Positions 1-8,652 of a DNA stretch of 64,000 nt are shown here, in pieces (position 1 is the stretch's first letter; each line of letters opens with the position of its first letter). Both the position numbers and the translations under genes were made by a program. The notes below the pieces were generated by a model, which saw nothing but the letters and a program-made list of their open reading frames with translations, was not told the origin of the DNA and ran no database searches. The DNA comes from GCA-2715645 sp042095375 (GTDB lineage: Bacteria > Bacteroidota > Bacteroidia > Cytophagales > MED-G16): the NCBI GenBank assembly GCA_042095375.1, contig JBELBJ010000002.1, positions 71,469-135,468 of the forward strand, given 5' to 3'.

Positions 1-399
1 ATTTGAAGAAAATCCAATTGCACTTTTAAAAACCTTTAATGCCTTTTCTATTCTACCTAGTATAACAAAAACTTGTCCTTTTAGAATAAAAATATTTTCA
101 TCTGTAGGATTAAGTAAGTAAGCTTTATCAAGCATTTCTAATGATTCCTTAAACTTTTGCATAGCTACTAAAATATTAGCTTTTAAGAATAATAAATCTG
201 ATGAATAAGAATGTTGAAATATAGCAAAATTAGCAGCATCTAATCCTTTTTTAAATTTATGATTATCTATATACCACTTTATAATTTTTTCGTAATATTC
301 TGAATCATAATAAACCTTTTTATTTTGGCTTATATTCATTTCAAAATCTAAAACTAATTTTCTTAACTTTTCTTGACGTTTTTTAAATTCTTCAGTCAT
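1..399 (-). CDS. TPR-repeat protein, 5' part only (partial)
   Basis: Reading frame open from an ATG at 399 (complement) to the window edge, so only about the first 133 residues are seen. The translation begins MTEEFKKRQEKLRKLV and continues as amphipathic helix pairs with tetratricopeptide spacing, for example the stretch with LLFLKANILVAMQKF followed by ESLEMLDKAYLLNP. TPR proteins are protein-interaction scaffolds, and no catalytic domain is visible here. There is no signal peptide, so it is probably cytoplasmic. It is divergent from the tRNA-Arg gene downstream. The specific function is unknown. Confidence 0.8.
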   Translation of the reverse strand, partial: MTEEFKKRQEKLRKLVLDFEMNISQNKKVYYDSEYYEKIIKWYIDNHKFKKGLDAANFAIFQHSYSSDLLFLKANILVAMQKFKESLEMLDKAYLLNPTDENIFILKGQVFVILGRIEKALKVFKSAIGFSSN

Positions 400-485
400 A
401 TCTGATAAAATTCAAATATCAACATGAAATAATTATCCTCCAAATTAAATAATAAATTAATAATGATTTTTATTTTATCAAAAAT

Positions 486-493
486 TACATTTG
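486..493 (+). promoter_or_regulatory. -7 promoter box of tRNA-Arg
   Basis: The octamer TACATTTG matches the Bacteroidota -7 consensus TAnnTTTG exactly and lies 10 bases before the first base of the mature tRNA, where a start site about 7 bases downstream would be expected. No matching -33 TTG is visible at the usual spacing. Confidence 0.55.
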
Positions 494-503
494 TCATTAG
501 TTT

Positions 504-575
504 GGCCTCGTAGTTCAATGGATAGAATAGGAGTTTCCTAAACTCTAGATACAGGTTCGACTCCTGTCGAGGCTA
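504..575 (+). tRNA. tRNA-Arg(CCT)
   Basis: Folds as a complete cloverleaf. The acceptor stem is GGCCTCG with CGAGGCT (the first pair is a G-T wobble), followed by a D arm, a five-pair anticodon stem with loop TTCCTAA, and a T arm ACAGG-TTCGACT-CCTGT. The anticodon at 537-539 is CCT, reading AGG arginine codons. The CCA tail is not encoded, as is usual in Bacteroidota. The gene sits between the divergent TPR gene and the convergent 585-1223 gene. Confidence 0.95.
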
Positions 576-584
576 CAATTATAT

Positions 585-1223
585 TTATTTTTTTTCTTTC
601 TTGAAGTCTCCTCTTTTAATGGCTTTAATAAATCTAGCCCAAGCAAATGGGTTCAATAATGGATTAGATGGTAATTGATATTTATTTGATGTAGCAAGCA
701 TTTGTTGATCCATAAAGTACTTGTAATTCATATTTGCACTCATCGGTTCATTCATATACATTTCTCTTAAGAGTTGTTTATTTAATGATTTATCTAAATT
801 TTCTAAGTCTCTTCTATTTGGTAATTCTAAAGCTAAAACAGCTTTTTTAAATAATTCTTCAGTTGGATAAGGAAAAATTTCTAATTCAGGAAGTATCGTA
901 GTGTCAGGCTTCAACTCAATAATTAAAGAAATTGATTCACCTTTATCTCCTGGTACAATTAAATTTTGTTTTTGATAACCAACAGCACTAATAATTAAAC
1001 TATCTTCTTCTAAAACAGGCATAGTAAAATACCCATACGGATTAGAAGTGGTTCCTCTACCTGCTTTAGGGACATATATATGCACACCACCAACACCAGA
1101 TATGCTATCAGCACCAACAACTACCCCAGACATCTGAATAATCTTTTTTTCTCCTTGAGAGAAAGTAAAATGACTAAAAAGAAAAAAAATGGCAGGTAAG
1201 TAAAGTAGTTTTTTAAACAACAT
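585..1223 (-). CDS. Exported carboxypeptidase-regulatory-like domain protein
   Basis: 212 residues. Signal peptide at 1-22 (hydrophobic core, ends FTFSQ). Residues about 28-105 form a carboxypeptidase-D regulatory-like beta-sandwich: a Gly-rich start with SGVVV, then VGGVHIYVPKAGRGTTSNPYGYFTM, then SAVGYQ. This is the same fold that precedes TonB receptor plugs. Here it is followed not by a receptor but by a 110-residue charged helical tail ending in KKEKK. In Bacteroidota such stand-alone proteins are envelope-associated and of unknown function. Its 3' end lies ten bases from the tRNA-Arg 3' end, and it is divergent from the ArsR gene. The domain call is firm, the role is unknown. Confidence 0.8.
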   Translation of the reverse strand: MLFKKLLYLPAIFFLFSHFTFSQGEKKIIQMSGVVVGADSISGVGGVHIYVPKAGRGTTSNPYGYFTMPVLEEDSLIISAVGYQKQNLIVPGDKGESISLIIELKPDTTILPELEIFPYPTEELFKKAVLALELPNRRDLENLDKSLNKQLLREMYMNEPMSANMNYKYFMDQQMLATSNKYQLPSNPLLNPFAWARFIKAIKRGDFKKEKK

Positions 1224-1280
1224 TAAAATTGAAAAATTTTTATATTTAATTATTAATTCATCGCTAAATTACTTAAATAT

Positions 1281-1288
1281 TATTTTTG
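1281..1288 (+). promoter_or_regulatory. Candidate -7 box for the arsR-pruA unit
   Basis: TATTTTTG matches TAnnTTTG exactly, 28 bases before the ATG at 1317. There is no TTG at the usual -33 position, so this is only a partial match. Confidence 0.4.
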
Positions 1289-1316
1289 TTTTCATTAAAA
1301 GATTAATTTATTAAAT

Positions 1317-1697
1317 ATGAGATTAAAAAATTTTAACGTCGATTATGGAAGTAAAGTTTTTAGATCATTTTCTGATATTTCAAGAATAAGAATAATGAAT
1401 ATTTTATATAATAGAAAAGAATCTTGCATAGCGGATTTAGAAATGATTCTAAACTTTACTCAAACAAAAACTTCAAGACATGTTAATTATCTTAAAAATG
1501 CAAACCTATTAAATATGAAATATGTGAATCAATTTATTTTTTATTCAATAAGAGAGGAAGCTTTAGATTTAATAGATCAAATATTTAAATTACTTGAAAA
1601 AGACAAACAATTAGAAAAAGATTTAGAAATTTATGATATTATGAATTCAAATAGAGAACTATCAAAAAATAAACTTGATTTATTAAAAAATAAATAA
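1317..1697 (+). CDS. ArsR-family winged-helix transcriptional regulator
   Basis: 126 residues with a winged-helix core at about 12-85: RIRIMNIL, then ESCIADLEMIL, then the recognition-helix region TQTKTSRHVNYLKNANLL, as in ArsR/SmtB repressors. The metal-binding ELCVCDL motif of classical ArsR is reduced to a single Cys (ESCIADL), so arsenic or metal sensing through the usual Cys pair is unlikely. The C-terminal 35 residues are a charged helix. The gene lies 8 bases before pruA on the same strand, so it probably shares a transcript with pruA. Control of proline or glutamate-semialdehyde oxidation is inferred from this position only. The inducer is unknown. Confidence 0.85.
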   Translation: MRLKNFNVDYGSKVFRSFSDISRIRIMNILYNRKESCIADLEMILNFTQTKTSRHVNYLKNANLLNMKYVNQFIFYSIREEALDLIDQIFKLLEKDKQLEKDLEIYDIMNSNRELSKNKLDLLKNK

Positions 1698-1705
1698 TTT
1701 AAAAT

Positions 1706-3328
1706 ATGAATAAATTAGCTAAAATTCCTATAAATGAGCCTATTTTAGAATATAAATCTAAATCAAAAGAAAAGATTGAATTAAAAAAGAAAATTCATGA
1801 ATTAAAAAATAAAGAAATAGATATACCGATGTACATTGGTGGTAAAGAAATAAGAACAGAAAATAAAATACGTATTTCTCCGCCACATGATCATAATCAT
1901 ACTCTAGGACATTATAATAAAGGAGATGAATCTCATGTAAACAGTGCTATAAAAGCTGCATTAGATGCTAAAGACAATTGGAATAGAATGGGATCCAACA
2001 AAAGAGCAAAAATTTTTGTTAAAGCAGCTGAATTATTGGCAGGACCATATAGATCAGAAATAAATGCTACAACAATGTTGGGACAATCAAAAAATGTTTT
2101 TCAAGCAGAAATTGATGCAGCATGTGAGTTAATTGATTTTTTAAGATTTAATCCTTATTACATGAAAAAAATTCATGAAGAACAACCAATATCTCCTGAT
2201 GGAATGAAAAATTCTTTATCATATAGGCCATTAGAAGGTTTCATTTTTGCTTTGAGTCCATTTAATTTTACTTCTATTGCAGGAAATCTTTGTTCAAGTG
2301 TTGCTTTGATGGGAAATACAGTAGTTTGGAAAGCCTCAAGTACTCAAATTTATTCTGCAAATGTAATAATGAAAGTATTTAAAAAAGCTGGACTTCCAGA
2401 TGGTGTAATTAATCTAATCCATACTGATGGAAAAACAGCTGGGGATATAATATTTAATCATAGAGATTTTGGGGGCATTCATTTTACTGGAAGCACTGGG
2501 GTATTCCAAAATTTTTGGAAAATAATAGGTGAAAATATCAAAAATTATAAATCTTACCCTAGAATTGTTGGAGAAACTGGAGGAAAAGATTTTATTATTG
2601 CTCATAAATCTTCTGACCCTAAAGCAATATCGACTGCCATATTAAGAGGAGGTTTTGAATTTCAAGGACAAAAATGCAGTGCACCTTCTCGAATATACTT
2701 GCCAAATAATTTATGGAGTGAAATTAAAGAAAAAATAATCAAAGATGTATCGGATTTAAAAATGGGGAATCCTGAAGATTTTACAAATTTTGTAAATGCG
2801 GTAATAGATGAAAAAGCTTTTCACAATATATGTTCCTACATAGACTTTGCAAAAAATGATCATGAGCATGAATTAATAATTGGAGGAAATTATAATAAAT
2901 CTGTTGGTTATTTTATTGAACCAACAATTTTTTTATCTACAAATCCGAAAAGTAGACTAATGTGTGAAGAAATTTTTGGGCCAGTAGTTACTATTTATAT
3001 TTATGATAATGATAAGTATGAAGAAACACTTGATTTAGTAAACGATACATCTCCATATGCATTGACTGGAGCAATTTTCGCAAAAGATAAAAATGCAATT
3101 GACCTTGCAAAAACAAAACTAGAACATTCAGCAGGTAATTTTTATATTAATGATAAACCAACAGGTGCTGTTGTTGGACAACAACCGTTTGGAGGAGGTA
3201 GAGCATCTGGAACAAATGATAAAGCTGGATCTTATCTTAATTTAATCAGATGGGTTTCACCAAGGACAATCAAAGAGCTATTAGAAAGCCCAACTGATTA
3301 TAGATATCCTTTTATGGATGAAAAATAG
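1706..3328 (+). CDS. pruA: L-glutamate gamma-semialdehyde (1-pyrroline-5-carboxylate) dehydrogenase
   Basis: 540 residues, the normal length for the stand-alone Bacteroidota PruA. It oxidises glutamate semialdehyde (from proline via P5C, or from ornithine) to glutamate with NAD+ in the cytoplasm. The aldehyde dehydrogenase landmarks are present: NAD-binding segment SPFNFTSIAGNL, WKASS, general-base Glu290 in VGETGGKDF, nucleophile Cys324 in QGQKCSAPSR, and CEEIFGPV toward the C terminus, with the family tail PFGGGRASGTNDKAG. The long N-terminal extension with the NEPILEY-type start is typical of this subfamily. Proline dehydrogenase (PutA/PutB) is not in the window. A PutP-like symporter lies at 31634. 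Confidence 0.95.
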   Translation: MNKLAKIPINEPILEYKSKSKEKIELKKKIHELKNKEIDIPMYIGGKEIRTENKIRISPPHDHNHTLGHYNKGDESHVNSAIKAALDAKDNWNRMGSNKRAKIFVKAAELLAGPYRSEINATTMLGQSKNVFQAEIDAACELIDFLRFNPYYMKKIHEEQPISPDGMKNSLSYRPLEGFIFALSPFNFTSIAGNLCSSVALMGNTVVWKASSTQIYSANVIMKVFKKAGLPDGVINLIHTDGKTAGDIIFNHRDFGGIHFTGSTGVFQNFWKIIGENIKNYKSYPRIVGETGGKDFIIAHKSSDPKAISTAILRGGFEFQGQKCSAPSRIYLPNNLWSEIKEKIIKDVSDLKMGNPEDFTNFVNAVIDEKAFHNICSYIDFAKNDHEHELIIGGNYNKSVGYFIEPTIFLSTNPKSRLMCEEIFGPVVTIYIYDNDKYEETLDLVNDTSPYALTGAIFAKDKNAIDLAKTKLEHSAGNFYINDKPTGAVVGQQPFGGGRASGTNDKAGSYLNLIRWVSPRTIKELLESPTDYRYPFMDEK

Positions 3329-3329
3329 T

Positions 3330-4601
3330 TTATTTATTAGAATAGATTAACTGATTTTTTTCATAATAAGAAAAGTAGAATACAATTAGTAATGAACCGA
3401 TAAAATATGATTGGATTATTATGGTGGCAGAACTAAAATAGTCACTTATAAGAAACCAATCGCCATAAAAAATTATTATAAAATATCCTAAAATAGATTT
3501 AATTGCTTCAAAAAATAAAGCATAAGAATCTCGATCCATTAAGCTGGTTAAACTATAAATGAAAATAAATAAAAAAAGAGAATAAAAAATACCTTCAATA
3601 AAGGTGATTAGATGAAGATGATTAATAAAATACATCATAAAAAATGAGACTATAACATATTGTACCCACGACCATATTTGTAAATTATTCGAAATATTAG
3701 GGTAATATTTTTCATAATTGTTAGAAGAGTCTATTGTTGCTACCGGAAATTTTTTTTCAACATCTTTTGGTCTCCATCCCGTAGGCATAAACCATATTTT
3801 AAATTTATCCAACCAATTATTTGTTCTCCAAGCATCTTTAATTAATAAAAATAGATGAACAAAATTAATATATATGGGATTCCAAGATCTTACTGGTCTT
3901 TTAACTCCATAAACAGGAGGGATATCATCTAATTCTTTTTGAAATGTTCCAAATAACTTATCCCAAATTATAAATATTTGAGATAAATTTTTGTCTAAAT
4001 ATTCTTTATTAATTGCATGATGCACTCTATGATGTGAGGGTGTTACAATTATATTCTCCAAAAAACCAAGCTTACCAATAAGTCTAGTATGATACCAATA
4101 CTGTGCAAATAAATGAAGGGGAGCAAGAAAAGTTATCACCTCCGATGGAACTCCAAGAATTGCAGTCGGAATTAAAAAAATAAAAGTAAGAGAAAAAAAA
4201 TTGGAAATAGATTGTCTTAAAGCACAAGCTAAATTAAACTCTTCACTACTATGATGAATAATATGATGATTCCAAAAGTAATTAATGCTATGGTTTATTC
4301 TATGAACCCAATAGCCTGCAAAATCAATACCAATAAATGCTATTACATAAGTTAACCAAGTAGTTTTTATTTTAAATAGTGCTAAATTATCTACCATGAA
4401 GTCATATGATAAAATTATAATAGTTAACCCTAAGACATCCCTAATTACATTAGTCAATCCAGAACACAAACTGGACAGAGTATCCATACTTCTAATAACA
4501 TAAGTCTTATCAAGAAATTTAGCATAAAATATTTCCAATAAAATAAGAGATATAAATAGTGGAATAGCAATGTTCAATGTTGTTATATAGTATGTAGGCA
4601 T
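3330..4601 (-). CDS. Sterol desaturase / fatty acid hydroxylase family membrane protein
   Basis: 423 residues from the ATG at 4601. An upstream in-frame ATG at 4649 would add 16 residues, but MPTYYITT followed directly by a membrane segment is the more natural start. There are about eight or nine membrane segments. The di-iron histidine boxes are complete: HRINH near residue 100, WNHHIIHHS, and PSHHRVHH about 90 residues later. Four extra C-terminal membrane segments follow, a layout resembling alkylglycerol monooxygenase (TMEM195/AGMO) more than short C-5 sterol desaturases. The likely reaction is oxygen-dependent hydroxylation of a lipid; the substrate is not determined. Converges with pruA with a single base between the stops. 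Confidence 0.85.
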   Translation of the reverse strand: MPTYYITTLNIAIPLFISLILLEIFYAKFLDKTYVIRSMDTLSSLCSGLTNVIRDVLGLTIIILSYDFMVDNLALFKIKTTWLTYVIAFIGIDFAGYWVHRINHSINYFWNHHIIHHSSEEFNLACALRQSISNFFSLTFIFLIPTAILGVPSEVITFLAPLHLFAQYWYHTRLIGKLGFLENIIVTPSHHRVHHAINKEYLDKNLSQIFIIWDKLFGTFQKELDDIPPVYGVKRPVRSWNPIYINFVHLFLLIKDAWRTNNWLDKFKIWFMPTGWRPKDVEKKFPVATIDSSNNYEKYYPNISNNLQIWSWVQYVIVSFFMMYFINHLHLITFIEGIFYSLFLFIFIYSLTSLMDRDSYALFFEAIKSILGYFIIIFYGDWFLISDYFSSATIIIQSYFIGSLLIVFYFSYYEKNQLIYSNK

Positions 4602-4686
4602 AATTACAAATTTAATTTTTAATACAAAAAAACTGAATGAAAAGAACAATAATTAAATTTTCGTATTTTAACTTCGCAATTGTAAA

Positions 4687-6894
4687 ATGAAGCCGTATTT
4701 ACTTTCTTTATTTCTAATTTTTTATGTAACTAATTTATTCAGTCAAGAAACTTACGTCCCTACCAAAATATCTGATGATAAAATAATCTTAGATGGAGTT
4801 TTAAATGATACGGAATGGGAGAATGCTATAAAAGTTGATTTTGATTTTGAAGTTGAACCAGGATACAACATTGAGCCTATTGTAAAGACTTTAGGTTATA
4901 TATATTACTCAGATAAATTTATTTATTTAGCTTTTGATGCTGAAACAAAAGAAAATGTAAGAGCATCTGTTAGAAAAAGAGATGACTTTGGAATTTTTAA
5001 TGATGATGTTATTGGATTTAACATTGATACATATGGTGATGGACGAAATAATATATTTATTGCATCAAACCCATATGGTTCTCAAGTTGATGTTAGAGTT
5101 TTAAATGAAGTAGAAGAAGAAAAACGATATCAAATTTCTTATGATTTAGAGTATGAATCAGTTGGAGCAATTAATGGAAATAGATATTATGTTGAAATGA
5201 AAATTCCATTTTCTTCAATACCATTTCCTAATGGAAAAAATCAGAAATGGAAATTTGGATTATGGAGAAAATATAAGGATTATTTCCTTCAGTCTGGAAA
5301 GGTTGATAGAGATAATAACTGCTCAACTTGTCAACTAGAAGATGAAATAATATTTAATGATATTATCATAGAGAAAAAGTTTAACTTATTGCCATATGTT
5401 TCAAGTAATGTAAACGGTAACTATAACCAAAATTCAAAAAAGTTAGAATATGATAAAATAAAAACTAACCTAGGAATAGGCATCAATGCAGAACTATCTA
5501 AAAATTTATCAATTGAATTAACAATTAATCCAGATTTTTCTCAAGTTGAATCTGATGTAACTAAAATCGATGCTAACTCAGCTTATTCATTAAGCTATCC
5601 TGAAAAAAGACCTTTTTTTAATAAGGGAACTGATATTCTTAATATAAACTCTGATGATTTACAACCATTTTATTCTAGGTCAATAAATAATCCATTATAT
5701 GCTCTCAAAATTTTAAATCAAGGTACAAACTCAAGAGTATTTTTTCTTTCTTCCATTGATAATAATTCCCCATATTTGATAGCTGGTAATGACAGATCAT
5801 ATTTTGGAGAAGGAGGTAAAAGCTTAATTAATGTATTTAGATATCAAAGACTATTAAAAGGAGGTTCAAAAATCGGGTTACTATCAACTAGCAGATATTA
5901 TAAAGGTGGTGGATATGGTAATATTTTTGGATTAGATGGGCTATTTCAATTATCAAAAAATATAAGAGTTTCATTTGACATATTAAAAAATTACAATGAA
6001 GAACCAAATACTAACTGGATAGATTCTGAAGATACATTTAATAGTAAATCTGTTAAACTTAATGGAGAAAAATTTACAGGCACTGGAGTATCAGTAGGAC
6101 TATTAAGAAGTACTGAAAATTGGACAACTTATTTGGGTTATAAACATATAAATCCTGAATATAGAGCAGATGTTGGTTTTGCAGTAAAAAATGATAGAAA
6201 ATGGTTAACATTTTATCAATCTTACAAGAAAAATTGGGATAAAGGTTTTTTTAAAGGTGCATCTTATGCTATTAAGAAAGATATATTATACGATTTCAAT
6301 AATAAGTTAGATGTTATGAGTTTAGATGCTATATTAAATGCGGATATAATAGGAAATACTAGTGTTTCCTACATTTATGATTTTGATTTTATAACCGATT
6401 ATCTTGGAAAAGAATATAAAAATTATGGAACTAGTAGAGTAAATTTTTCTAGTAATCCAAACGAAGTTTTATCTATTTCATCCAATTTTGGAATTGGAAG
6501 AGATATAGCTTTTAATTCAGATAATCCAGAAATTGGTAAAGAGCTAAATGTATCTACAAGAATACGACTTCAAATAAATAACAGCTTTTCAATAGCTAAC
6601 TCTATTGATTTTTCTAGATTAAAATATATAGAAAAAAATGAGTTCTATTATAAAGGGTTTATTTATAGAGCAGATTCAAAATATCAATTCACAAATTCTC
6701 TTGGAATAAGATTGGTTATAGAATTAAATGATTTTAATGATTATTTATTTATTCAACCTTTATTTGAATGGACACCAAATCCATTTACAATTTTCTATAT
6801 TGGTGGAAATCAAAATTTAACAAATAACAATAAAAACTACTTAGTAGATAATTCTCAAATTTTTATTAAATTCCAGTATTTAATAAGCTTGTAA
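4687..6894 (+). CDS. DUF5916 outer-membrane protein with CBM9-like N-terminal domain
   Basis: 735 residues. Signal peptide at 1-19 (ends LFSQ). Residues about 25-215 form a carbohydrate-binding family 9-like sandwich (DGVLNDTEW, YYSDKFIYLAFDAET, DDVIGFNIDTYGDGR, VEMKIPFSSIPF). Residues about 225-735 form the DUF5916 region, a predicted outer-membrane beta barrel with alternating hydrophobic strands and the characteristic NPDFSQVESD and YPEKRPFFNKG motifs. Proteins of this family are common in marine Bacteroidota and have no established substrate; a role in binding or passing a ligand at the surface is inferred. The Rieske gene follows 53 bases downstream on the same strand. Confidence 0.88.
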   Translation: MKPYLLSLFLIFYVTNLFSQETYVPTKISDDKIILDGVLNDTEWENAIKVDFDFEVEPGYNIEPIVKTLGYIYYSDKFIYLAFDAETKENVRASVRKRDDFGIFNDDVIGFNIDTYGDGRNNIFIASNPYGSQVDVRVLNEVEEEKRYQISYDLEYESVGAINGNRYYVEMKIPFSSIPFPNGKNQKWKFGLWRKYKDYFLQSGKVDRDNNCSTCQLEDEIIFNDIIIEKKFNLLPYVSSNVNGNYNQNSKKLEYDKIKTNLGIGINAELSKNLSIELTINPDFSQVESDVTKIDANSAYSLSYPEKRPFFNKGTDILNINSDDLQPFYSRSINNPLYALKILNQGTNSRVFFLSSIDNNSPYLIAGNDRSYFGEGGKSLINVFRYQRLLKGGSKIGLLSTSRYYKGGGYGNIFGLDGLFQLSKNIRVSFDILKNYNEEPNTNWIDSEDTFNSKSVKLNGEKFTGTGVSVGLLRSTENWTTYLGYKHINPEYRADVGFAVKNDRKWLTFYQSYKKNWDKGFFKGASYAIKKDILYDFNNKLDVMSLDAILNADIIGNTSVSYIYDFDFITDYLGKEYKNYGTSRVNFSSNPNEVLSISSNFGIGRDIAFNSDNPEIGKELNVSTRIRLQINNSFSIANSIDFSRLKYIEKNEFYYKGFIYRADSKYQFTNSLGIRLVIELNDFNDYLFIQPLFEWTPNPFTIFYIGGNQNLTNNNKNYLVDNSQIFIKFQYLISL

Positions 6895-6947
6895 TTAAAT
6901 TTTAAAGTTGTTTGTAACATAATTTTTAATTATTAGTTAATATAAGT

Positions 6948-7433
6948 ATGACTAAAAACAGAAGAAAATTTTTAAAAACAGCAAGTTCATCTGCTTTATT
7001 TGCAACATTAGGATCATCTTTTTTTACTAGTTGTTATGAAAAAGATGAAGATATAACTCCAGTTAATGATGATGATAAAAATGAAGATGGTTGGGCAAAT
7101 GGTTACAACATAGATAGCACAACTATTAAAATTGATTTGAACCATAATAACTTTAAAGTTTTAAAAGGTACTGGTGGTTGGAAAAGATTTGATGAAGGAG
7201 CTCTTTTATTAGTTAATGTTGGATCAGACATTATTAGAGCATTTTCAAGTATTTGCCCTCATGCACAATGTAGAACAAGCTGGGCATATGCTAATAATAA
7301 TTTTACTTGTACCTGTCATGATTCTATATTTAAAAATGATGGAAGTTTTGTCTCAGGACCTGCAGCAGGTCAAGATTTAAAATCTTTAACAGCAAAAGTT
7401 GAGGATAACATATTAACGGTTACTGAAGATTAA
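6948..7433 (+). CDS. Exported Rieske [2Fe-2S] protein
   Basis: 161 residues. The N terminus carries NRRKFLK followed by a hydrophobic stretch and FFTSC, so it looks like a Tat substrate that becomes a lipoprotein at about Cys29. The Rieske domain occupies about 60-158 with both cluster motifs, CPHAQC and CTCHDS, including the extra Cys pair that forms the disulfide in high-potential bc1-type Rieske proteins. It is not followed by cytochrome b, so it is not obviously part of a bc1 complex. It could pass electrons to an unidentified periplasmic partner. Its stop codon shares bases with the stop of the convergent gene. Confidence 0.88.
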   Translation: MTKNRRKFLKTASSSALFATLGSSFFTSCYEKDEDITPVNDDDKNEDGWANGYNIDSTTIKIDLNHNNFKVLKGTGGWKRFDEGALLLVNVGSDIIRAFSSICPHAQCRTSWAYANNNFTCTCHDSIFKNDGSFVSGPAAGQDLKSLTAKVEDNILTVTED

Positions 7434-7984
7434 ATTCCAACCCTTAATCCATTTTTGAAATATAATTCTTTATCTAGTTTTCCATTTCGATCATATATCT
7501 TCCAAAAACCATCATCAACACCATTTTTCATTTCTCTCTCATCAGAAATTGAGCCATTTGGATAATAATTTTTTTGAATTCCATCTTTCAAACCATTTTT
7601 AAAATTCCATTCATTTTTTAGATTTCCATTTTTATAATAAGAAATAGAATTTCCATTTCTTTTATAACTAAGATTAAAATTCTCTTTTGATTCTAATGAA
7701 CCATCTTTATGATATCTTATTACTTTTACTGAAACATTATCATAAGTCCATTCACTTTGGATTCTTTTCTTTGAATCATAAAGTTTTGTTAAATAATTCT
7801 TACCTTCTTCGTAAAATTTTTCAATTCTTATGTTATCAAGTTCGTCTTTTTCAATAGCTAATCCTGTGAATTTTTCATTTTCATGATAAGCAAATTTTTC
7901 ATCGTGCTCAAGCTGATTAAAAGGAATATTAGTATCGCATGATAAAAAAATTAAAAAGAAGAAAAATTTAAAATTTTTTTTCAT
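7430..7984 (-). CDS. MORN-like repeat lipoprotein (YwqK-type)
   Basis: 184 residues. Lipoprotein signal with lipobox FLSC at Cys16. Residues about 60-184 contain tandem repeats of the form YYxNGxLKxEWxFKNGxKDG (for example YKNGNLKNEWNFKNGLKDG and YPNGSISDEREMKNG), the MORN/YwqK-type beta-hairpin repeat. In databases such proteins are often labelled antitoxins, but nothing here supports a toxin partner. More likely it is an outer-membrane-anchored repeat protein. The start overlaps the stop of the upstream gene at 7981-8388 by four bases, so the two are probably co-translated. Confidence 0.8.
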   Translation of the reverse strand: MKKNFKFFFFLIFLSCDTNIPFNQLEHDEKFAYHENEKFTGLAIEKDELDNIRIEKFYEEGKNYLTKLYDSKKRIQSEWTYDNVSVKVIRYHKDGSLESKENFNLSYKRNGNSISYYKNGNLKNEWNFKNGLKDGIQKNYYPNGSISDEREMKNGVDDGFWKIYDRNGKLDKELYFKNGLRVGI

Positions 7985-8388
7985 TCAACTAGATCTTTTT
8001 TAAAGGTTGTAGTATAAATCATATCAAATGGTTCATAAGAAAGAGTATCTACAAGTTTTCTAATATAAGAAAACTTCATGGTATTTAAATCAATAAAGTC
8101 TACTTTAAATCTTCTAACATAACTTCCAGTTCCAACTGAATCCAAATACATAAGATATAAGCTATCATAATCAGAATTAAATTCATATTGATAAAGGTTA
8201 TTATAATAAAAAACTAGATTATCAGTTCTGAAAGATAAAAGTTCAATTGGATTTTCATAATTAAGAGTATCATTAGAAAGGCTTCTAGTAATCTGTACTC
8301 TCTTCCAATTACCTGAAAATTGAATCTCTTTTTTATAAAAACTACAATTTGAAAAAAATATTAGTAGTAGTATTAAAAAGTGTCTCAT
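7981..8388 (-). CDS. Small lipocalin-like lipoprotein, unknown function
   Basis: 135 residues. Lipoprotein signal MRHFLILLLIFFSNC with lipid attachment at Cys15. The mature part starts with a G-x-W element (SGNWKRV) and is mostly predicted beta strand, ending with an SYEPFDMIYTTTF strand. The small-barrel, lipocalin-like resemblance is suggestive only. Co-transcribed with the MORN-repeat lipoprotein through a four-base overlap. Confidence 0.65.
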   Translation of the reverse strand: MRHFLILLLIFFSNCSFYKKEIQFSGNWKRVQITRSLSNDTLNYENPIELLSFRTDNLVFYYNNLYQYEFNSDYDSLYLMYLDSVGTGSYVRRFKVDFIDLNTMKFSYIRKLVDTLSYEPFDMIYTTTFKKDLVE

Positions 8389-8427
8389 ATCTTATATAAT
8401 TTTATAAAAATATTTATTCAAATCTAA

Positions 8428-8646
8428 ATGGAAATTAGTTGGTTTAAAATTATTATAATTTTATTCTCAGTCTGGATGGCTTATTTTTCTCTTGGAGCAT
8501 TTGCAAATATGACTGAAAATAAAGTTTTATTATCAATTTTTAAATTATTTAAAATACTACTAATTACAGCAATTATAATTGTAGTAGCAATGTATTTTCT
8601 AAATGGACTTGATGTATCATCAATTACATCTGGAATAAAAAAATAA
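8428..8646 (+). CDS. Small two-pass membrane protein, unknown
   Basis: 72 residues with two hydrophobic helices (about 6-27 and 38-60) and a short polar tail ending in GIKK. No recognisable domain. It lies six bases before the TonB receptor on the same strand, so it is probably its upstream operon partner. Confidence 0.65.
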   Translation: MEISWFKIIIILFSVWMAYFSLGAFANMTENKVLLSIFKLFKILLITAIIIVVAMYFLNGLDVSSITSGIKK

Positions 8647-8652
8647 TAAAAG

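Noticed and set aside
7430..8388. Toxin-antitoxin module (YwqK-type label)
   Set aside because: Both proteins are lipoproteins and neither resembles a toxin. The antitoxin label of MORN-type proteins is unreliable.
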